DNA of 64,000 nucleotides from assembly GCA_964059195.1 (NCBI GenBank), contig CAXKWD010000003.1:200532174-200596173 (forward strand), read 5' to 3'. Within the stretch, counting starts at the first letter, position 1. Each line of letters begins with the position of its first letter. Below are positions 22,559 through 33,235 of the stretch, piece after piece. The notes below the pieces were generated by a model. That model had not been told where the DNA came from. It made no database searches and saw nothing but the letters and a program-made list of their open reading frames with translations. The stretch comes from Ectobius pallidus (taxonomy: Eukaryota; Arthropoda; Insecta; Blattodea; Ectobiidae). The position numbers and the translations under genes were made by a program.

Positions 22559-23639
22559 CCTACTGCTACTACTACTACTTAGGTTATATTGCACGCTTTA
22601 ACTGAATGTAGGTCATATAATGTGTTTAGTATGTTTGCGTGAACCATTAGTCTATTGTAACAACTCACTCGCGTCATCTGTTTCTATTGTTTAGTGATGT
22701 CTTCGTATGTGGCATTCAGTTTAAACGATTATAATATCCAGTGATGTAGCGGCGATGAGTTATGGAAAATAAGCAAGTCCTATAAACCCGGTGTTTGCTT
22801 TTGCGAGGTAACCATGAAAAACCCAAGTCAATTTGGGCGGCCACGAGGTTTGATTTGAACTCAGGACCTCTTCCCTGTTAGCCCATAGGCCTACCACATC
22901 GCTGTAATTGGTTTAGTGTGTTCAATGCGACTGAGCTAAACTGATTGCATTTCACAACAATAAGTACATTAGGCCTATAGTTTTCTTGTTGCTAGTGGCA
23001 ACAAAATGCCATTCATATTTTAATTGATATGTATGTTCTGAAATTCGCATTTAAGCTGTACTTATTTCGTTTTTATCTTGATATCTATTAATTGTATAAA
23101 GAAATGTTTTAAACAAAAAATGTCCATTTTAATTTTCTCTACAACTTTACTGTGGTAGGTTTTCATGTATCACTTACTGTAATGGATATAATCTAGAAAA
23201 ACTGAAAATGGATACGAGTAAAGTGCCCCTTAAGTCATTTTTGCGGAAATACGGATATAGCCATTTTATTAGTCACAGATAAGACTTTACAATTCTAAAT
23301 TTTTATTAAAATCGTTAGAGCCATTTTTTCAAAAAACAATTTTTTTTTAAAAGTTTTCATGAAAAGTCCCCTTAATATTTCAGTTGTAAAACTAAATTTC
23401 TGGGCGGTTCGACAAAATTTCGAAAAAGTTCTTAATTCAAAAAATGAAGTAAATACAACGAGCCGTTTACCCGCTGTGCTTGTCCACGGACAGACGGACA
23501 GACGTCCAGACGGACAGACGTCATTCCAAAAATACTTTTTTCGGTTTCTAGGCTTCATGAAACGTGCTCTCCCGGTGTTAACTCAACTTCGATTTTTTGT
23601 CACGATCACAATACTTTCTCTATACTACGTATAAGCGAG

Positions 23640-23830
23640 AAAGTAAAAAGAATGGCTTTTGAATGGAATCCTCAAGGGCTAAATAGACGCAGAGGAAGAC
23701 CCAGGATGACTTGGTGTAACACGGATCGAGCTGAGGCAGAGATGGCTGGGAAGAGTTGGCGTGGAACAGAATTCGATGGAGAGTCTTCATTAAGGTCCTT
23801 TGGGTTCCCGGGGAGTGAATAGGATTGAGA
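23640..23830 (+). pseudogene. LINE C-terminal fragment, second part
   Basis: The plus strand reads MAFEWNPQG, RRRGRPRMTW, AEMAGKSWRG. The WNPQG-x-RGRPR-W-R...EAEM-G-SW pattern is the tail that normally follows GHVLRKD in these LINE proteins. It therefore continues 21543-21827 across the inserted 1.8-kb repeat. Confidence 0.8.
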
Positions 23831-23944
23831 ATAAGACCATGAGGTTCTCTCTTCCCCTCTACCAGGGATTCCAAAACTACAATTTCAATATAACTGTAAA
23901 ATACAGGAAAATACAGTGAGAAAAAATAAAAAAGTACTAGCATT

Positions 23945-24330
23945 AAAGATACTAAATGACAATAATAATAATAATTATAATAATAATAATAATAATAATA
24001 ATTAAAAATATAGTAAAAACTCAATTCAGTGATATAAAATCATAAAAAAAAGTGTGCATGGAACGCCACGCGACAGAAGTGAATCTTGTTTTAGTTTTTG
24101 GATTTTTTCAATTTTGGATTATTGAATTTTTTCAATTTTGGATTGTTGAACTTTTTTAATATTGGGTTTTTGGAGTTTTTAATTTTGGATTTTTTAATTA
24201 GTCATGTTTAATTTTTTTTATTTTGAAATTTAGGATATTTTCCTTTTGGATTTTTTAAATTTTGAATCTTTGAATTTTTATTTTTTAATTTTTTAATTAA
24301 AGAGAATTAATTTTACATGCATATATGCAT
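23945..24330. repeat. TAA microsatellite followed by T-rich imperfect repeats
   Basis: 23950-24002 is mostly (ATA)n. From about 24090 to 24300 a motif like ggattNttNaattttgaat recurs irregularly. The palindrome acatgcatatatgcatgt sits at 24313-24331. Confidence 0.7.
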
Positions 24331-24598
24331 GTAAAATTAGTGTAAACAATTTCAGCCTTCTATCTCTAATGGTTGTTTAGCTACCTAACAATATGTGTGA
24401 AAAATAAGAGTTACCGGGAAATTCAATTTTAAGTTAATAGTGAATAGTAGCTCAGAGCATGTAAACATATTTAAATGTCCATTTAAATGGCACAAATAAT
24501 TTCTAAACCTATATAAACTAAATATCAATGGATGCAGAAAATTCAGCACAATTTTTTAGTGCTATAAACAAAAAAACATAAATTTCAAAATAATTCAT

Positions 24599-24604
24599 TT
24601 TATT
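24599..24604 (-). promoter_or_regulatory. Candidate polyadenylation signal of the secreted-peptide gene
   Basis: AATAAA on the minus strand (tttatt on plus), 173 bp past the stop codon of exon 2. It would give a 3' UTR of about 190-200 nt. Such hexamers are common in AT-rich DNA, so this is suggestive only. Confidence 0.4.
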
Positions 24605-24776
24605 CAATAATTCATATTAAGTATTTAGTAAGTCATAGTTTACCTGAGAAGTGACCATACATCAGTTATAATTTTAATATAATATATTGCCAAAAAGGGA
24701 AGCTTTCAAGAAATAATAGGTTTGAAGTATATGAAGAAGTAACCTTCACATCAAGGTTCTATTAAACGTGCCATTA

Positions 24777-24892
24777 TTAACAGATTTTCGGACAATGGCA
24801 CTTTTCTTCATCCGACGACTTGATTGGTTCAAGGCCGTTGAGTATGAGTTGGTGCTTCGGGTCGAAATTTCCTGGTAGTAGTCCGTTATGAC
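24777..24892 (-). CDS. Secreted peptide gene, exon 2 (mature region, stop)
   Basis: On the minus strand a pyrimidine-rich acceptor (accatttttgcag) precedes two bases that complete a phase-1 codon, then 37 codons and TAA at 24779-24777. The residues start HNGLLPGNFD, pass through KHQLILNGLE and end with EEKCHCPKIC. The three cysteines form a CxCxxxC tail. The phase and reading fit exon 1 at 33236-33323 exactly: the split codon becomes Gly, and the joined peptide is about 67 residues with signal peptide, about 45-48 after cleavage. I do not recognise the family. The small size, secretion and terminal cysteines suggest an extracellular peptide (hormone-, defence- or binding-type), but function is unknown. 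Codon use is GC-richer than the surrounding AT-rich repeats. Reading this stretch from an upstream ATG in another frame gives only a shadow. Confidence 0.75.
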
Positions 24893-25061
24893 CTGCAAAA
24901 ATGGTTTAGTCATAATTACCAAACTGAACATGTTATGTGGGTTCATTTATTACTTCATTACTCAGATTATGTAAATATGAAAACTATTTCACTGGTGCAG
25001 GAAGCGAATGAATTGCAGTGAATTACTAAGTTTAAAAAATACATGTAGGCCTAAGATAGTA

Positions 25062-26381
25062 CGAGGGTTCTCCAGTAAGTAACAGACGTTTTGAAATAAA
25101 AAAATAAACAAAGTGACTATAAACAAATTTTATTACATACATTTTGAAGATGACTTTAGGGTATTTTTCTACATAATCGCCATTCTAATTAGCGCATTTA
25201 TCATACCGTGGCCAGGGCCGTGGAAAGAAAGCAAGGGCCCCAGGGACAAATTTTTCCGGGCCCCTGTCAAATATTAAATTCACTACCCACCTCGCCCTTT
25301 ATAATGTATGCAACAAAAAGATTATGTAATGATATTACATAATTATTAAGTGCCATAATGGTACTGGTTCTTTATGAGATTGTCTGGTAGACAGGAAAAT
25401 ATCTGTCCGTCTGTCTGTCTGTCCGTGTATCAGTACGCGCGATAACTCAAATACGCTTTATCGGATTTTCATAAAACTTGATATACCATTTATAACGCCC
25501 ATCGGACTTAGCCTCTTGATTTTGGACCAAATCGAGCACGAAACGGAAAAATACATTAAAATGTTCTAATTAGGAACAATTTTATCTGTATGTACCAGTT
25601 TAAAATTTAGAAAATTATTATTTTAAATGCCGAACATTACTGAGGCCTACTGTTGAGTCCAAAAGCATTTCTGCTTCTACTTTTTCAAAAATAGCAATTT
25701 TTCTTCAAGAATAATCCGTTTCAGATTAACTGATTAGCCTAATTCCGTGTCACCGTTACACAACAGGATAATGCAGATAAAATAAACACATAAAACATAA
25801 CTTAAGCTGTTTATTGACTTATAATCAAATTTATTTTAGAGTAAATTTAGAAAGTAAAAAATAAAACCGTATCGGCCGGGCCCCCTTTTGAGGCCCGGGG
25901 CTATAGCCCCGGCTGCTCCTCCCTCTCATCGGGCCTGACCGTGGCACAAGCTTTTCGATACCCTCTCTGTAGAAATCCGCCGCCTGCGATTTCAACCACG
26001 TCAGAGAATTTACTGGGAAAAGTAGCCTATTTTTTAAAAAAGCTTTAGACTTTTTTAATATGCCATTCGTGCAGAAAATTTAAACAAAATCTTAGCAACG
26101 ACTTTCTCTTCATTTTGACAATCTCTCTACTTGAAGATAATTTCATTTTTGCGATTTTCTTGAAATCACCTTTAAAGATTTTGTTTGAATTTTCTGCACG
26201 AATTGCATATTACAAAAGTATTAAAGCGTTTTTTGAAACACTTCTCCCTCTAAATTCTATGAAATTGTTGAAATTGCAGGCGGTAGAGTCTTCCTTCAAA
26301 ATGTATGAAATAAAATTTTTTTTTTTTTACTTTCTTTATTTTTTTATTTCAAAACGTCTGTTACTTTCTGGACAGCCCTCG
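25062..26381 (-). mobile_element. Snap-back mariner relic carrying a hAT
   Basis: The ends cgagggttctccagtaagta (25062) and the complement ending at 26381 are flanked by TA. The minus strand, near 26000-25090 after removing the nested hAT, encodes a mariner transposase C-terminus (AADFYREGIEKLVPRYDKC, NGDYVEKYPKV) with one stop. The right part, about 26150-26381, is a worn reverse copy of the left part, centred near 26130. So the element is a fold-back of its own 3' end and has no catalytic core. Confidence 0.8.
25213..25937. mobile_element. hAT MITE nested in mariner, TSD ACCGTGGC
   Basis: The ends are CAGGGCCGTGGAAAG and CATCGGGCCTG, with an exact 8-bp duplication ACCGTGGC at 25205-25212 and 25938-25945. 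The interior includes a ctgtccgtctgtctgtctgt block (about 25404-25424) like that of the 16214 element. No transposase. Confidence 0.9.
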
Positions 26382-26949
26382 TATATGTTAACAGAATCAC
26401 ATACATATCAAAATCATTTTGATATGTTGAAAAAGAAGTGAAAATACGTCATAAATATGGTAATTAATCAAATCAGCTGTCCTCTAGTTGGATTGATTAT
26501 GCTATACCAATCTTATAAAACTAGAATTATTAATCTGGGTGACAATTGATAAAACGTTTACTTGAGCGCGTGCAATCTCAGACTACCAACCTATCATAAC
26601 GTAACTGCCTGAATTGCCACGAGGAAATGTTAAAAATTTGAAAGACAATGACGTAAGATTTAAATGTACACTTGAACTAACAAAATCTACTCTTATACAA
26701 TTCAACGGCCCTAAAAAGCGTGCTGACTCGCTCGCCCGCTTCATTAAACATCTGGTATACTCGGCGATGTTCGTCTCTCGCAGTCTAAACTTCCACTAAG
26801 AGTACAAAATTAGGAAAATCTTTTCTTTATTATATAAAGCCTAAGTGAAATGAACACAATGAACAAATATTCTAATTTTATTTTTACTTACAATTTTCAT
26901 AGCTCTGAACCACAAATAAACTACCAGTGTAAATTTCTTAAAAATCCTG
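26382..26949. other. No recognised feature
   Basis: AT-rich intronic sequence. One 61-codon ORF at 26614-26799 has no recognisable pattern. Confidence 0.35.
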
Positions 26950-26956
26950 GAGTCAG

Positions 26957-27465
26957 TTAATAATGGCGGCGAAGCCGGAGGCACCAGCTGTAAAATATTG
27001 ATGGTTTAACTCTTGAAATATCGCTGATAATAAAAATCCAAACAAACCATTCCTTCCCTTGAAACATTATATAATTTTTGAAAATTACACTGAATTGATC
27101 AAATAAAATTCACATCATATTCATCTGTCAACAAACAGTTGAGAAACAATACGTATTATCCACCGCCGTCTCGAGAATTACACACGAGTAATACAGTATA
27201 GAAGGCAGTGGTATTATGAGTGTTCACAGTTAGCTTTGGAACATAATCAAATCTGAGATCGTTTTCCCAGGCGGCGCTTTCTAATCGTGGAATGTACTCT
27301 GAAGCCGGAATTTTAGCTGTTTCGTTGATTGTTAATGGTTTAGTTTATGAATGATTCGCATGCAAGTGTTAATAGATATAATGCTTTAATAATTATTATA
27401 AACTTAATTTTTAATTTTTAAATTAATTATCGTGGGCGAAGCCGCGGGCACCTGCTAGTATGTTT
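26957..27465 (-). mobile_element. Family G retroposon copies, reversed
   Basis: The minus strand from 27461 reads ctagcaggtgcccgcggctt then cgcccacgataatt, the GC-rich head of the 41460-42041 element. The AT-rich body continues through tagaaagcgccgcctggg (about 27270-27287), a segment also found at 55272-55290. A second, worn head (ggtgcctccggcttcgccgc) lies at about 26985-26965, so two copies or a tandem end may be present. Confidence 0.6.
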
Positions 27466-27668
27466 CATTACCAAGTCGTGCTAGCTAAAGTTTAGAAGAT
27501 TCATAATGTTTGTGTGACTTTTTTCTTAATGATTTTCTATTGTGGGATGTAGTGCTTCTACTCAGACACAAAACTACAACACGAATGATATTGCATTTTG
27601 TTGGCATAAAGTAGTATATTTAAATTACTTCTACAAACTTGTGTAAAAGTTATACTCAAGAGTAGCTA

Positions 27669-28583
27669 CAGGGTGCGGCATTTATCGTTTCCCATTTTAA
27701 AAACCATGTAACACTTTTATTTAACTAAGAAATAAGCTACATTGAACATCTTTAAATGTCTTACAGTCTTGGATTTACAATTCTGGTCTTACTTTTTGAA
27801 TAGATGCCCTTCAGATAACCTCTTTTAACGTCAACACATTTCTGCAATCTCCCTCGTACACTGGCCATTACGCGATGTGTGGTGTCTGGCGTAACTTTTG
27901 AAGTTTCCTGCTGAATGCCATTTTTAAGTATGTTAATGTCAGGAGGGCATGAGCGAAAACTTTAGACTTCAGATAGCCCCACAGAAAAGAAAGAAGGGAA
28001 AAAAATCTGCTGTGTAAGTAAGGTTGAGAGATTTGGAGGGACATTGGATATCACCAAACCTGGAAAGCAGTATGAAGCGTGTCCATTGAAGGATGTGCAG
28101 TATGTGCTGCAGCACCATCCTGTTGAAGCCATAATCTCTCAATATCCCAGTTACGATGTATCAACTCTCGTAGGAAGAACGTTTGCAGCATGTGATTGTA
28201 ACGTTCAGAGTTGACAGTCACCGCATCACCATTATCGCTCTCAAAGAAGTAAGGGCCAATAATACCCTGTGCTGCAAAGGCACACCACACCACGACCTTA
28301 GGTCTGTGAAGTTTCTGCTTGTGGATTATGCGAGGATTTGCAAGAAATTGCAAATGTTACACAAGACACTACACATCGCGTAATGGCCAGTGTACGAGGG
28401 AGATTGCAGCAATGTGTTGAAGTTAATGGAGGGCATCTCAAGGACATCATATTCAAAAAGTGAGACCAGAATTGTAAATCCAAGACTGTAAGACATTTAA
28501 AAATGTTCAATGTAGCTTATTTCTTTGTTAAATACAAGTGTTACACGGCATTGAAAATGGGAAACGATAAATGCCGCACTCTG
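27669..28583 (-). mobile_element. Snap-back mariner with duplicated inverted 3' end
   Basis: The ends cagggtgcggcatttatcgt and the complement to 28583 are flanked by TA (27667-27668, 28584-28585). The minus strand between 28353 and 28051 encodes a mariner DDE segment: KVVVWCAFAAQGIIGPYFFE, YNHMLQTFFLREL, and LWLQQDGAAAHTA with the catalytic D. The true C-terminus follows at 27890-27760 (MASVRGRLQKCV). The right arm, 28366-28583, is a second copy of that same C-terminus and TIR in reverse. The N-terminal HTH is missing. Confidence 0.85.
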
Positions 28584-29042
28584 TATAATAGGAATATTAT
28601 TTTTCTATATCAACTTTTTTTGGACTAAAATTAGTACAAATCAGCACAATGCATACTCACATAGTTAATATAGCTTCTTCTTGACCTTAATTCATACTCT
28701 CATACACTGATATAAGAAATTCTTAAAATACGTCAACATTCCACAAAATGCACTGGTAATAATATTAATGTTGTAAGTGTAAGATTTGCTGATATGTTTG
28801 TTATAGGGTTAAAGCAGCCGTATAGGTTATGAAGGAATTAAATTCGATCTGAAAACAATCTGTCAGAAATTACATTAGGTCTATTAGTTGCACACAACTG
28901 AGGAGAGTATAAACTGAAAAAAGTACTCACATTAAAATATAATGCAAATAGAGGTAGCCGTACATTTCGATAGAAGGCACAATATTATATCAACAGCAGC
29001 TGCACTTAATTATTTCTGAAGACTGAATTTTTTTAATTTTTA
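28584..29042. other. No recognised feature
   Basis: AT-rich intronic sequence without supported structure. Confidence 0.35.
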
Positions 29043-29821
29043 TATAGCGTATTTTATAGACCATAAAACGCACTTTTTTACCTTGAAAGTTGGGTGCGTG
29101 TAAATGGCCCGAAATACACTAAAAAATTTAAAATGATGGTAAATATTGCCGGAATACCACAATTATAAACAAGGTGTAGTAAATGATAGGATAGCTACAA
29201 ATTTTAACACAGACTGTACATCAGTGCACTTGTCATAATTGCAAATTGAGGGTAGCTAGAAGTCAATGCAAAAAGAAAGGAATGTTGAGTTCTTTTATAC
29301 GAAAGGAATTGTCTCAGCCGGGTGGTTTAAATGAAGGCAATCTCTAAACAGCCATGTCCCGTTACACTTACCGTATGCTGAATTGAGGGTTAGAGGGTGT
29401 AAAAGTATTTTCAGTCTTTCATGAGAAATCAGTTCATTTGTTAAAATTTACACCTTGCCAACATGTAAGATGAGATTTTCTTACAACCCAGGTTTTAAAT
29501 TAGAAGAGATTTACACCAGTGGCGGCTTGTGGCCGGAGAATTAGGTAAAGAGAAAAAATGCCACATGCTTATGTTAATAACGGAATTCACCCAATAGCGG
29601 CTCGTGGCTCAAAATGAGGGTGTGCTGCAAATACCATTTCATACAGCAAACTTAAAATATTTAAAAAAATTAATAGTAGGCCTATCTAAACTGCTCGTCT
29701 CTTAATCCATCTCTAGGAACTCTCGTGCGATTTTCTCTATCCTAATTATTTTTTTGCTAATTTCTCTCGTCTCGTCGAACGTTGTGTGAGTTGTGTGACG
29801 AGAGAAAATAGCAAAAAACAA

Positions 29822-29868
<47 letters not shown>
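29822..29868. repeat. (AAT)n microsatellite
   Basis: About 16 uninterrupted aat units, followed at 29893-29915 by a short (AAAG)n run. Confidence 0.9.
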
Positions 29869-29869
<1 letters not shown>

Positions 29870-29899
29870 CAAAGAAATCAACTTGAGATCAAAGAAAGA

Positions 29900-30370
29900 A
29901 AGAAAGAAAGAAAGATATTAAGGAAAATCCTAGGCCCTAAGTTCCATAACAAACTAATCCATATCAGAAACGAAACATTCTACCAGAAGACTGAAAAACT
30001 CTCGGACTCAATAGGAAAAGAAGAATTTATTTTTATGGTCACATCCTCAGAATGGACCCAAATAGACTGACCAAAAATTTTTTTTGGATATTCTCGCAAC
30101 AAGAAGACGACCAAACCAAATTGGTTTAAGGAAACGGAGAAGGACTTAAAAGAACTCAAAATCACAGAAAAAATGCTCATAGATAAAACTGCAAAAAAAT
30201 AAATAAATAACCAAAGTCAAGAAAGTGAGGTTCCAAGTCAAAATCAAAACCAAACGAATGATTCAGATCACTGAAGACTAGAGAAAAGCAAGATAAGAAA
30301 GAATGAAGCAATACTGGGCTAAAATTAAAACACAAAACATTAAGAAGTGATTGATTCAACGTACCCTAAA
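29900..30370 (+). pseudogene. Decayed LINE C-terminus, same family as 57703-59262
   Basis: Fragments in shifting frames align in order with the end of the 57703-59262 protein: ERKILRKILGP, TEKLSDSIGKEEFIF(YGHI), RMDPNRL, and a basic tail ending near MKQYWAKIK. Many stops and frameshifts. Confidence 0.65.
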
Positions 30371-30404
30371 GTTGGTTGAAACGGAGGAGAAGAAGAAGAA
30401 TAAT

Positions 30405-30446
30405 GATAGTAATAATGATGATAATAATAATAGTAATAATAATAAC

Positions 30447-30479
<33 letters not shown>

Positions 30480-30480
30480 T
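30405..30480. repeat. (AAT/GAT)n microsatellite
   Basis: Imperfect trinucleotide run of taa, tga and tag units. The long ORF across it is an artefact of the repeat. Confidence 0.9.
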
Positions 30481-31682
30481 AGGGCAGGGAAAATCGCGTG
30501 TGAGTTCCCCGGAAATGGAATAAGAGACGAGAAAATAGTATTTTTATTGATGGAGGTAGAGGAAGTCGCTTAGTGTTCCCAGTGCGACAGAATACTTAAT
30601 CGGGGTTGTGGAATCCGGGTTTTTCTGAATTTAACACATTCGAATTTCGCGGCGTTAGACCGTCAGACGGTGGAAGATCTAACGTGTCAGATCTCCGAGC
30701 TGACAGTGTGAGGTGCTGGCGAGGCGAAGAAAATGCCTGAACAAGGGGGACTGCTTCATGGGTAGTCTGTTCTCGTCACCAAGTGGATGTGGGATAAGCG
30801 AAAAAACTGCTGCTTGCCATCCTCATTTTTTAGACTACCCATGCAACGAAGGGAGTGGTATCTACTGTCTGGCTGCGAGCTGAAGGCCGAGCTAGCGTTC
30901 CCCCAATACCTTACCATGCGCTTGCATTTACTGCCTATGTCTTTCCCCCACTATGCCACCAGCTCAGCCTTCAGCTCACAGTCAGACAGTAGTTCACCTT
31001 CACACGGCCGACTTGAAGCACGCTGCGCTCTCGGGATCTCCTAGCTTTGACACCAGGTGGTGGCGTGGCGGGCAATTCAAAAATACAGATACATTTATAG
31101 TAAAAACCAACATTCGTGATATTTAAAATAAACTTTAAAAATACGTATTGTTAAGGAAAAATACTGGTGAAGTGCTACTTCACCTACTTCCCCTGAATAG
31201 CCGCCACTGATTTACACTGATTCCATTGTACAAGTTTATAATTTGTTTATGCAAGGAAGTATACTATTCCCTTTAAAATTTTTCGTTTACAGTTACATTA
31301 AATTTCATTTCCTTTAAAATTCCATCCTAAAATCAAGGTGTGTCTTATGGTCCAGAGCGTCTTATAGTTCATAAAATGCGGTATATTCATTAACACTGAC
31401 ATCGTTATAAAGAAATGAATCATATAGAGCAGACTACAATATCAAAGCGATCGACAATTTGATACGTAAAATGTAAGGTGCCTGCTATGGATTTTTATTT
31501 CTGGGGGCACCTTAAACTATTGGTTTATGGAGCAGATATCCCGGATGAAGAAACGTTTCATCGACGTGTCACAGAAGCCTGTGGAACCATTCGACACCAT
31601 CCCGGAGTGCGACAGTCTATGATTCGAGGAGTGCATGCATGTCTAGAAGCAAGAGGAGGACATTTCGAGCATTTGTTATGAG

Positions 31683-32979
31683 TAGGGTTCGGATATTTAT
31701 GACCTAAAAAACTGGAAAATATGACCTTAAATATGCCCTTAAAAATGCCCTTAAAAATGACTAAATATGACCCAAAAAATCGTAAATATGACCTAATAAA
31801 AGAAAGTATTTTCTAATAATAAATGTTCCACTTTTAAACGTTTAATGAAACTAAATTACTACATCGCATGAATGCAATCAGGATCGTGTTTTTAAGAATT
31901 TTACATATTATTCACAGTTTTGCTTGTAATGGACATCTAATTTTAAAGCATTTGCTTCTGTGTGATTGCTTCACCACTTCAATATAATATTTTGTAGTCC
32001 ATGCGTGTCCCTATAAAACATGAAAAATTGCATTAATTAAAAAATTAAATTACCTATTAATTGGGCATAAACATTAAATTAATGAAATAAATTTCAAAGT
32101 AGGCTATTACGTACCAGTTTACAGTCTCCATTTTTGTCTGCATTACACTATACAACCACATGCATTTTAAGATTATCGAATAGAAATCTTCTCCTGTTGT
32201 CACTTAATATCGTCTTAAACCGCGAGAAGCTCCTTTCGACGTTACAGGATGTCACAAGTGCATATTTGAAGAACATCATTAAATCGTTTTGCAGCCGTCA
32301 CTTTCATTTCACACACTTTGCAATACAAAATTTTCCCGTCGGTGCAGAAGTGGTTTTCTCCAAACTCTTTAACAAAACTTTTTAGTTTTACACTTTCAGA
32401 ACACTTATTAGTCGGCATTTTGATGTTTCCCGATACCACTGCACTGCAAGTGTGAGCTGAAAATCTTTTAAAACTGTCTCTATTGAAAGTTGTTAACAAG
32501 GAGGAAGGAGGTAAAATCCCGTGCATTGTGCTCCAACTACCTGCACTTGTTATTGCCCCTTCACATTCCAGTTACAGTCAAACCAAAATATCAGTAACTC
32601 TTTGTAAAAAAAAATTAACTCTACGATTTAGTGCCTACAGTAGGCCTATACTGTGCAATTGTGGTCTTTTACCGAATTTATTAATGAAATATGACGTTAA
32701 ATTAAAAATGACCGAAATATGACCAAAACTATAAAAATGTCCAAAATATGACCTGTGCAATTGTGCTCTTTTACCAAATTTATGACTTAAATATGACGTT
32801 AAATTAAAAAATGACCGAAATATGACCTAAACTATAAAAATGTCCAAAATATGACTTTATATGCAGAATAAAAACGGTCCAATTAGGATAACAAAAGTGC
32901 AATTCGTGTTTAATTTTAGTTTGCGGCATGATTAGAGGTCAGGATAAAAATATGATATGTCATGAACATCCGAACCCTA
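31683..32979 (-). mobile_element. hAT element, TSD GTTATGAG
   Basis: The ends are TAGGGTTCGGATATTTATGA and CATCCGAACCCTA, with an exact 8-bp duplication GTTATGAG at 31675-31682 and 32980-32987. It is 1297 bp. Subterminal repeats of aaatatgacc and aaaaatgNcc are concentrated near both ends. It keeps the first and last parts of a transposase gene on the minus strand, joined by deletion. Confidence 0.95.
32148..32418 (-). pseudogene. hAT transposase with N-terminal finger fused to C-terminal domain by deletion
   Basis: From ATG at 32418 the minus strand encodes MPTNKCSES, KSFVKEFGENHF and TDGKILYCKVCEMKV, a BED-type zinc finger with its CxxC. Near 32265 the frame breaks and a second frame begins: CNVERSFSRFKTILSDNRR, DNLKMHVVV and a stop at 32148-32150, the hAT C-terminal dimerisation domain. 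The whole RNase H-like catalytic core is missing. The zinc finger resembles that of the 12154-12258 exon in pattern but is a different family. Confidence 0.85.
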
Positions 32980-33235
32980 GTTATGAGTTTTGTGTGTTGA
33001 CGTGTTATGAGTGTACCATTGTGTTGAACAGTTCCTAACGAGAAAATAAAGGATTATGGAACCTATGTTCATATCAGCTTTCTTCCTTCTTTTGATGTAA
33101 GGAACCCATGACCGAAGTTTGTAAAAGTATTTTTGAAACACTCTGTATATTATTCTCTGTCAGTAAGACCACTCCCATGTTAAGGATAACATTAAATTCA
33201 GTTAACTTATAATGACCAAGATGTAAAGTACTTAC

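Larger units (their letters stand above)
21828..23637 (-). mobile_element. 1.8-kb repeat P inserted in the LINE tail
   Basis: It starts at ggtgcaaaaatatgttgcac / actttctcgcacatacgtg and ends with tacgtataagcgagaaagt, an inverted match to the start. It aligns with 50551-51620 (reversed) and 52300-52912 (same orientation). The high-coordinate 420 bp carry the gacggacagacgtcca core. Nested or internal pieces are a shrunken MITE (22083-22235), a SINE (22300-22558) and a tRNA-like module near 22835-22925 (reversed box B gatttgaactcagg). Confidence 0.7.
29517..31209. mobile_element. hAT-type element, TSD ATTTACAC
   Basis: The ends are CAGTGGCGGCTTGTGGC and ATAGCCGCCACTG, with an exact 8-bp duplication ATTTACAC at 29509-29516 and 31210-31217. 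It has no hAT transposase and instead carries other repeats: a (TAA)n tract, a LINE C-terminus (29880-30370), a second microsatellite (30405-30480) and a GC-rich segment (30600-31070) with an inverted pair around tactgtctggctgcgagctg and its near complement at 30962-30992. Confidence 0.9.
29045..31383. mobile_element. TIR element hosting a hAT, probable TA footprint
   Basis: Left end tagcgtattttatagaccat (29045) and right end complement near 31383 (rc TACCGCATTTTATGAACTAT) share an inverted pattern of about 28 bp that extends with gaps. TA lies on both sides. Its own interior, outside the nested hAT, has no transposase. Confidence 0.6.
31470..33150 (+). mobile_element. mariner-like C-terminus and 3' end, interrupted by a hAT
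   Basis: 31478-31681 encodes the last 67 residues of a DDE transposase: PAMDFYFWGHLKLLVYGADI, then PGVRQSMIRGVHACLEARGG and HFEHLL with a stop. This ending is typical of an insect mariner-like group. A hAT is inserted immediately after the stop codon. The element's 3' region resumes at 32980 and ends near 33149 (aaacactctgtata), a TIR-like tip. The N-terminal two thirds and the left TIR are missing. Confidence 0.75.
24893..33235 (-). other. Phase-1 intron of the secreted-peptide gene, transposon-filled
   Basis: 8343 bp bounded on the minus strand by GTAAGT (33235-33230) and an AG acceptor (24894-24893). It contains the mariner element with nested hAT at 25062-26381, the reversed family-G repeats near 26950-27465, the snap-back mariner at 27669-28583, the nested TIR/hAT block at 29045-31383, and the mariner relic with hAT at 31470-33150. 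Intron growth by insertion is the simplest reading. Confidence 0.65.

Noticed and set aside
24746..24946. 66-codon ORF on the minus strand reading from an ATG at 24946
   Set aside because: It overlaps exon 2 in a different frame, crosses the splice acceptor and shows no domain. The spliced reading is far more coherent.
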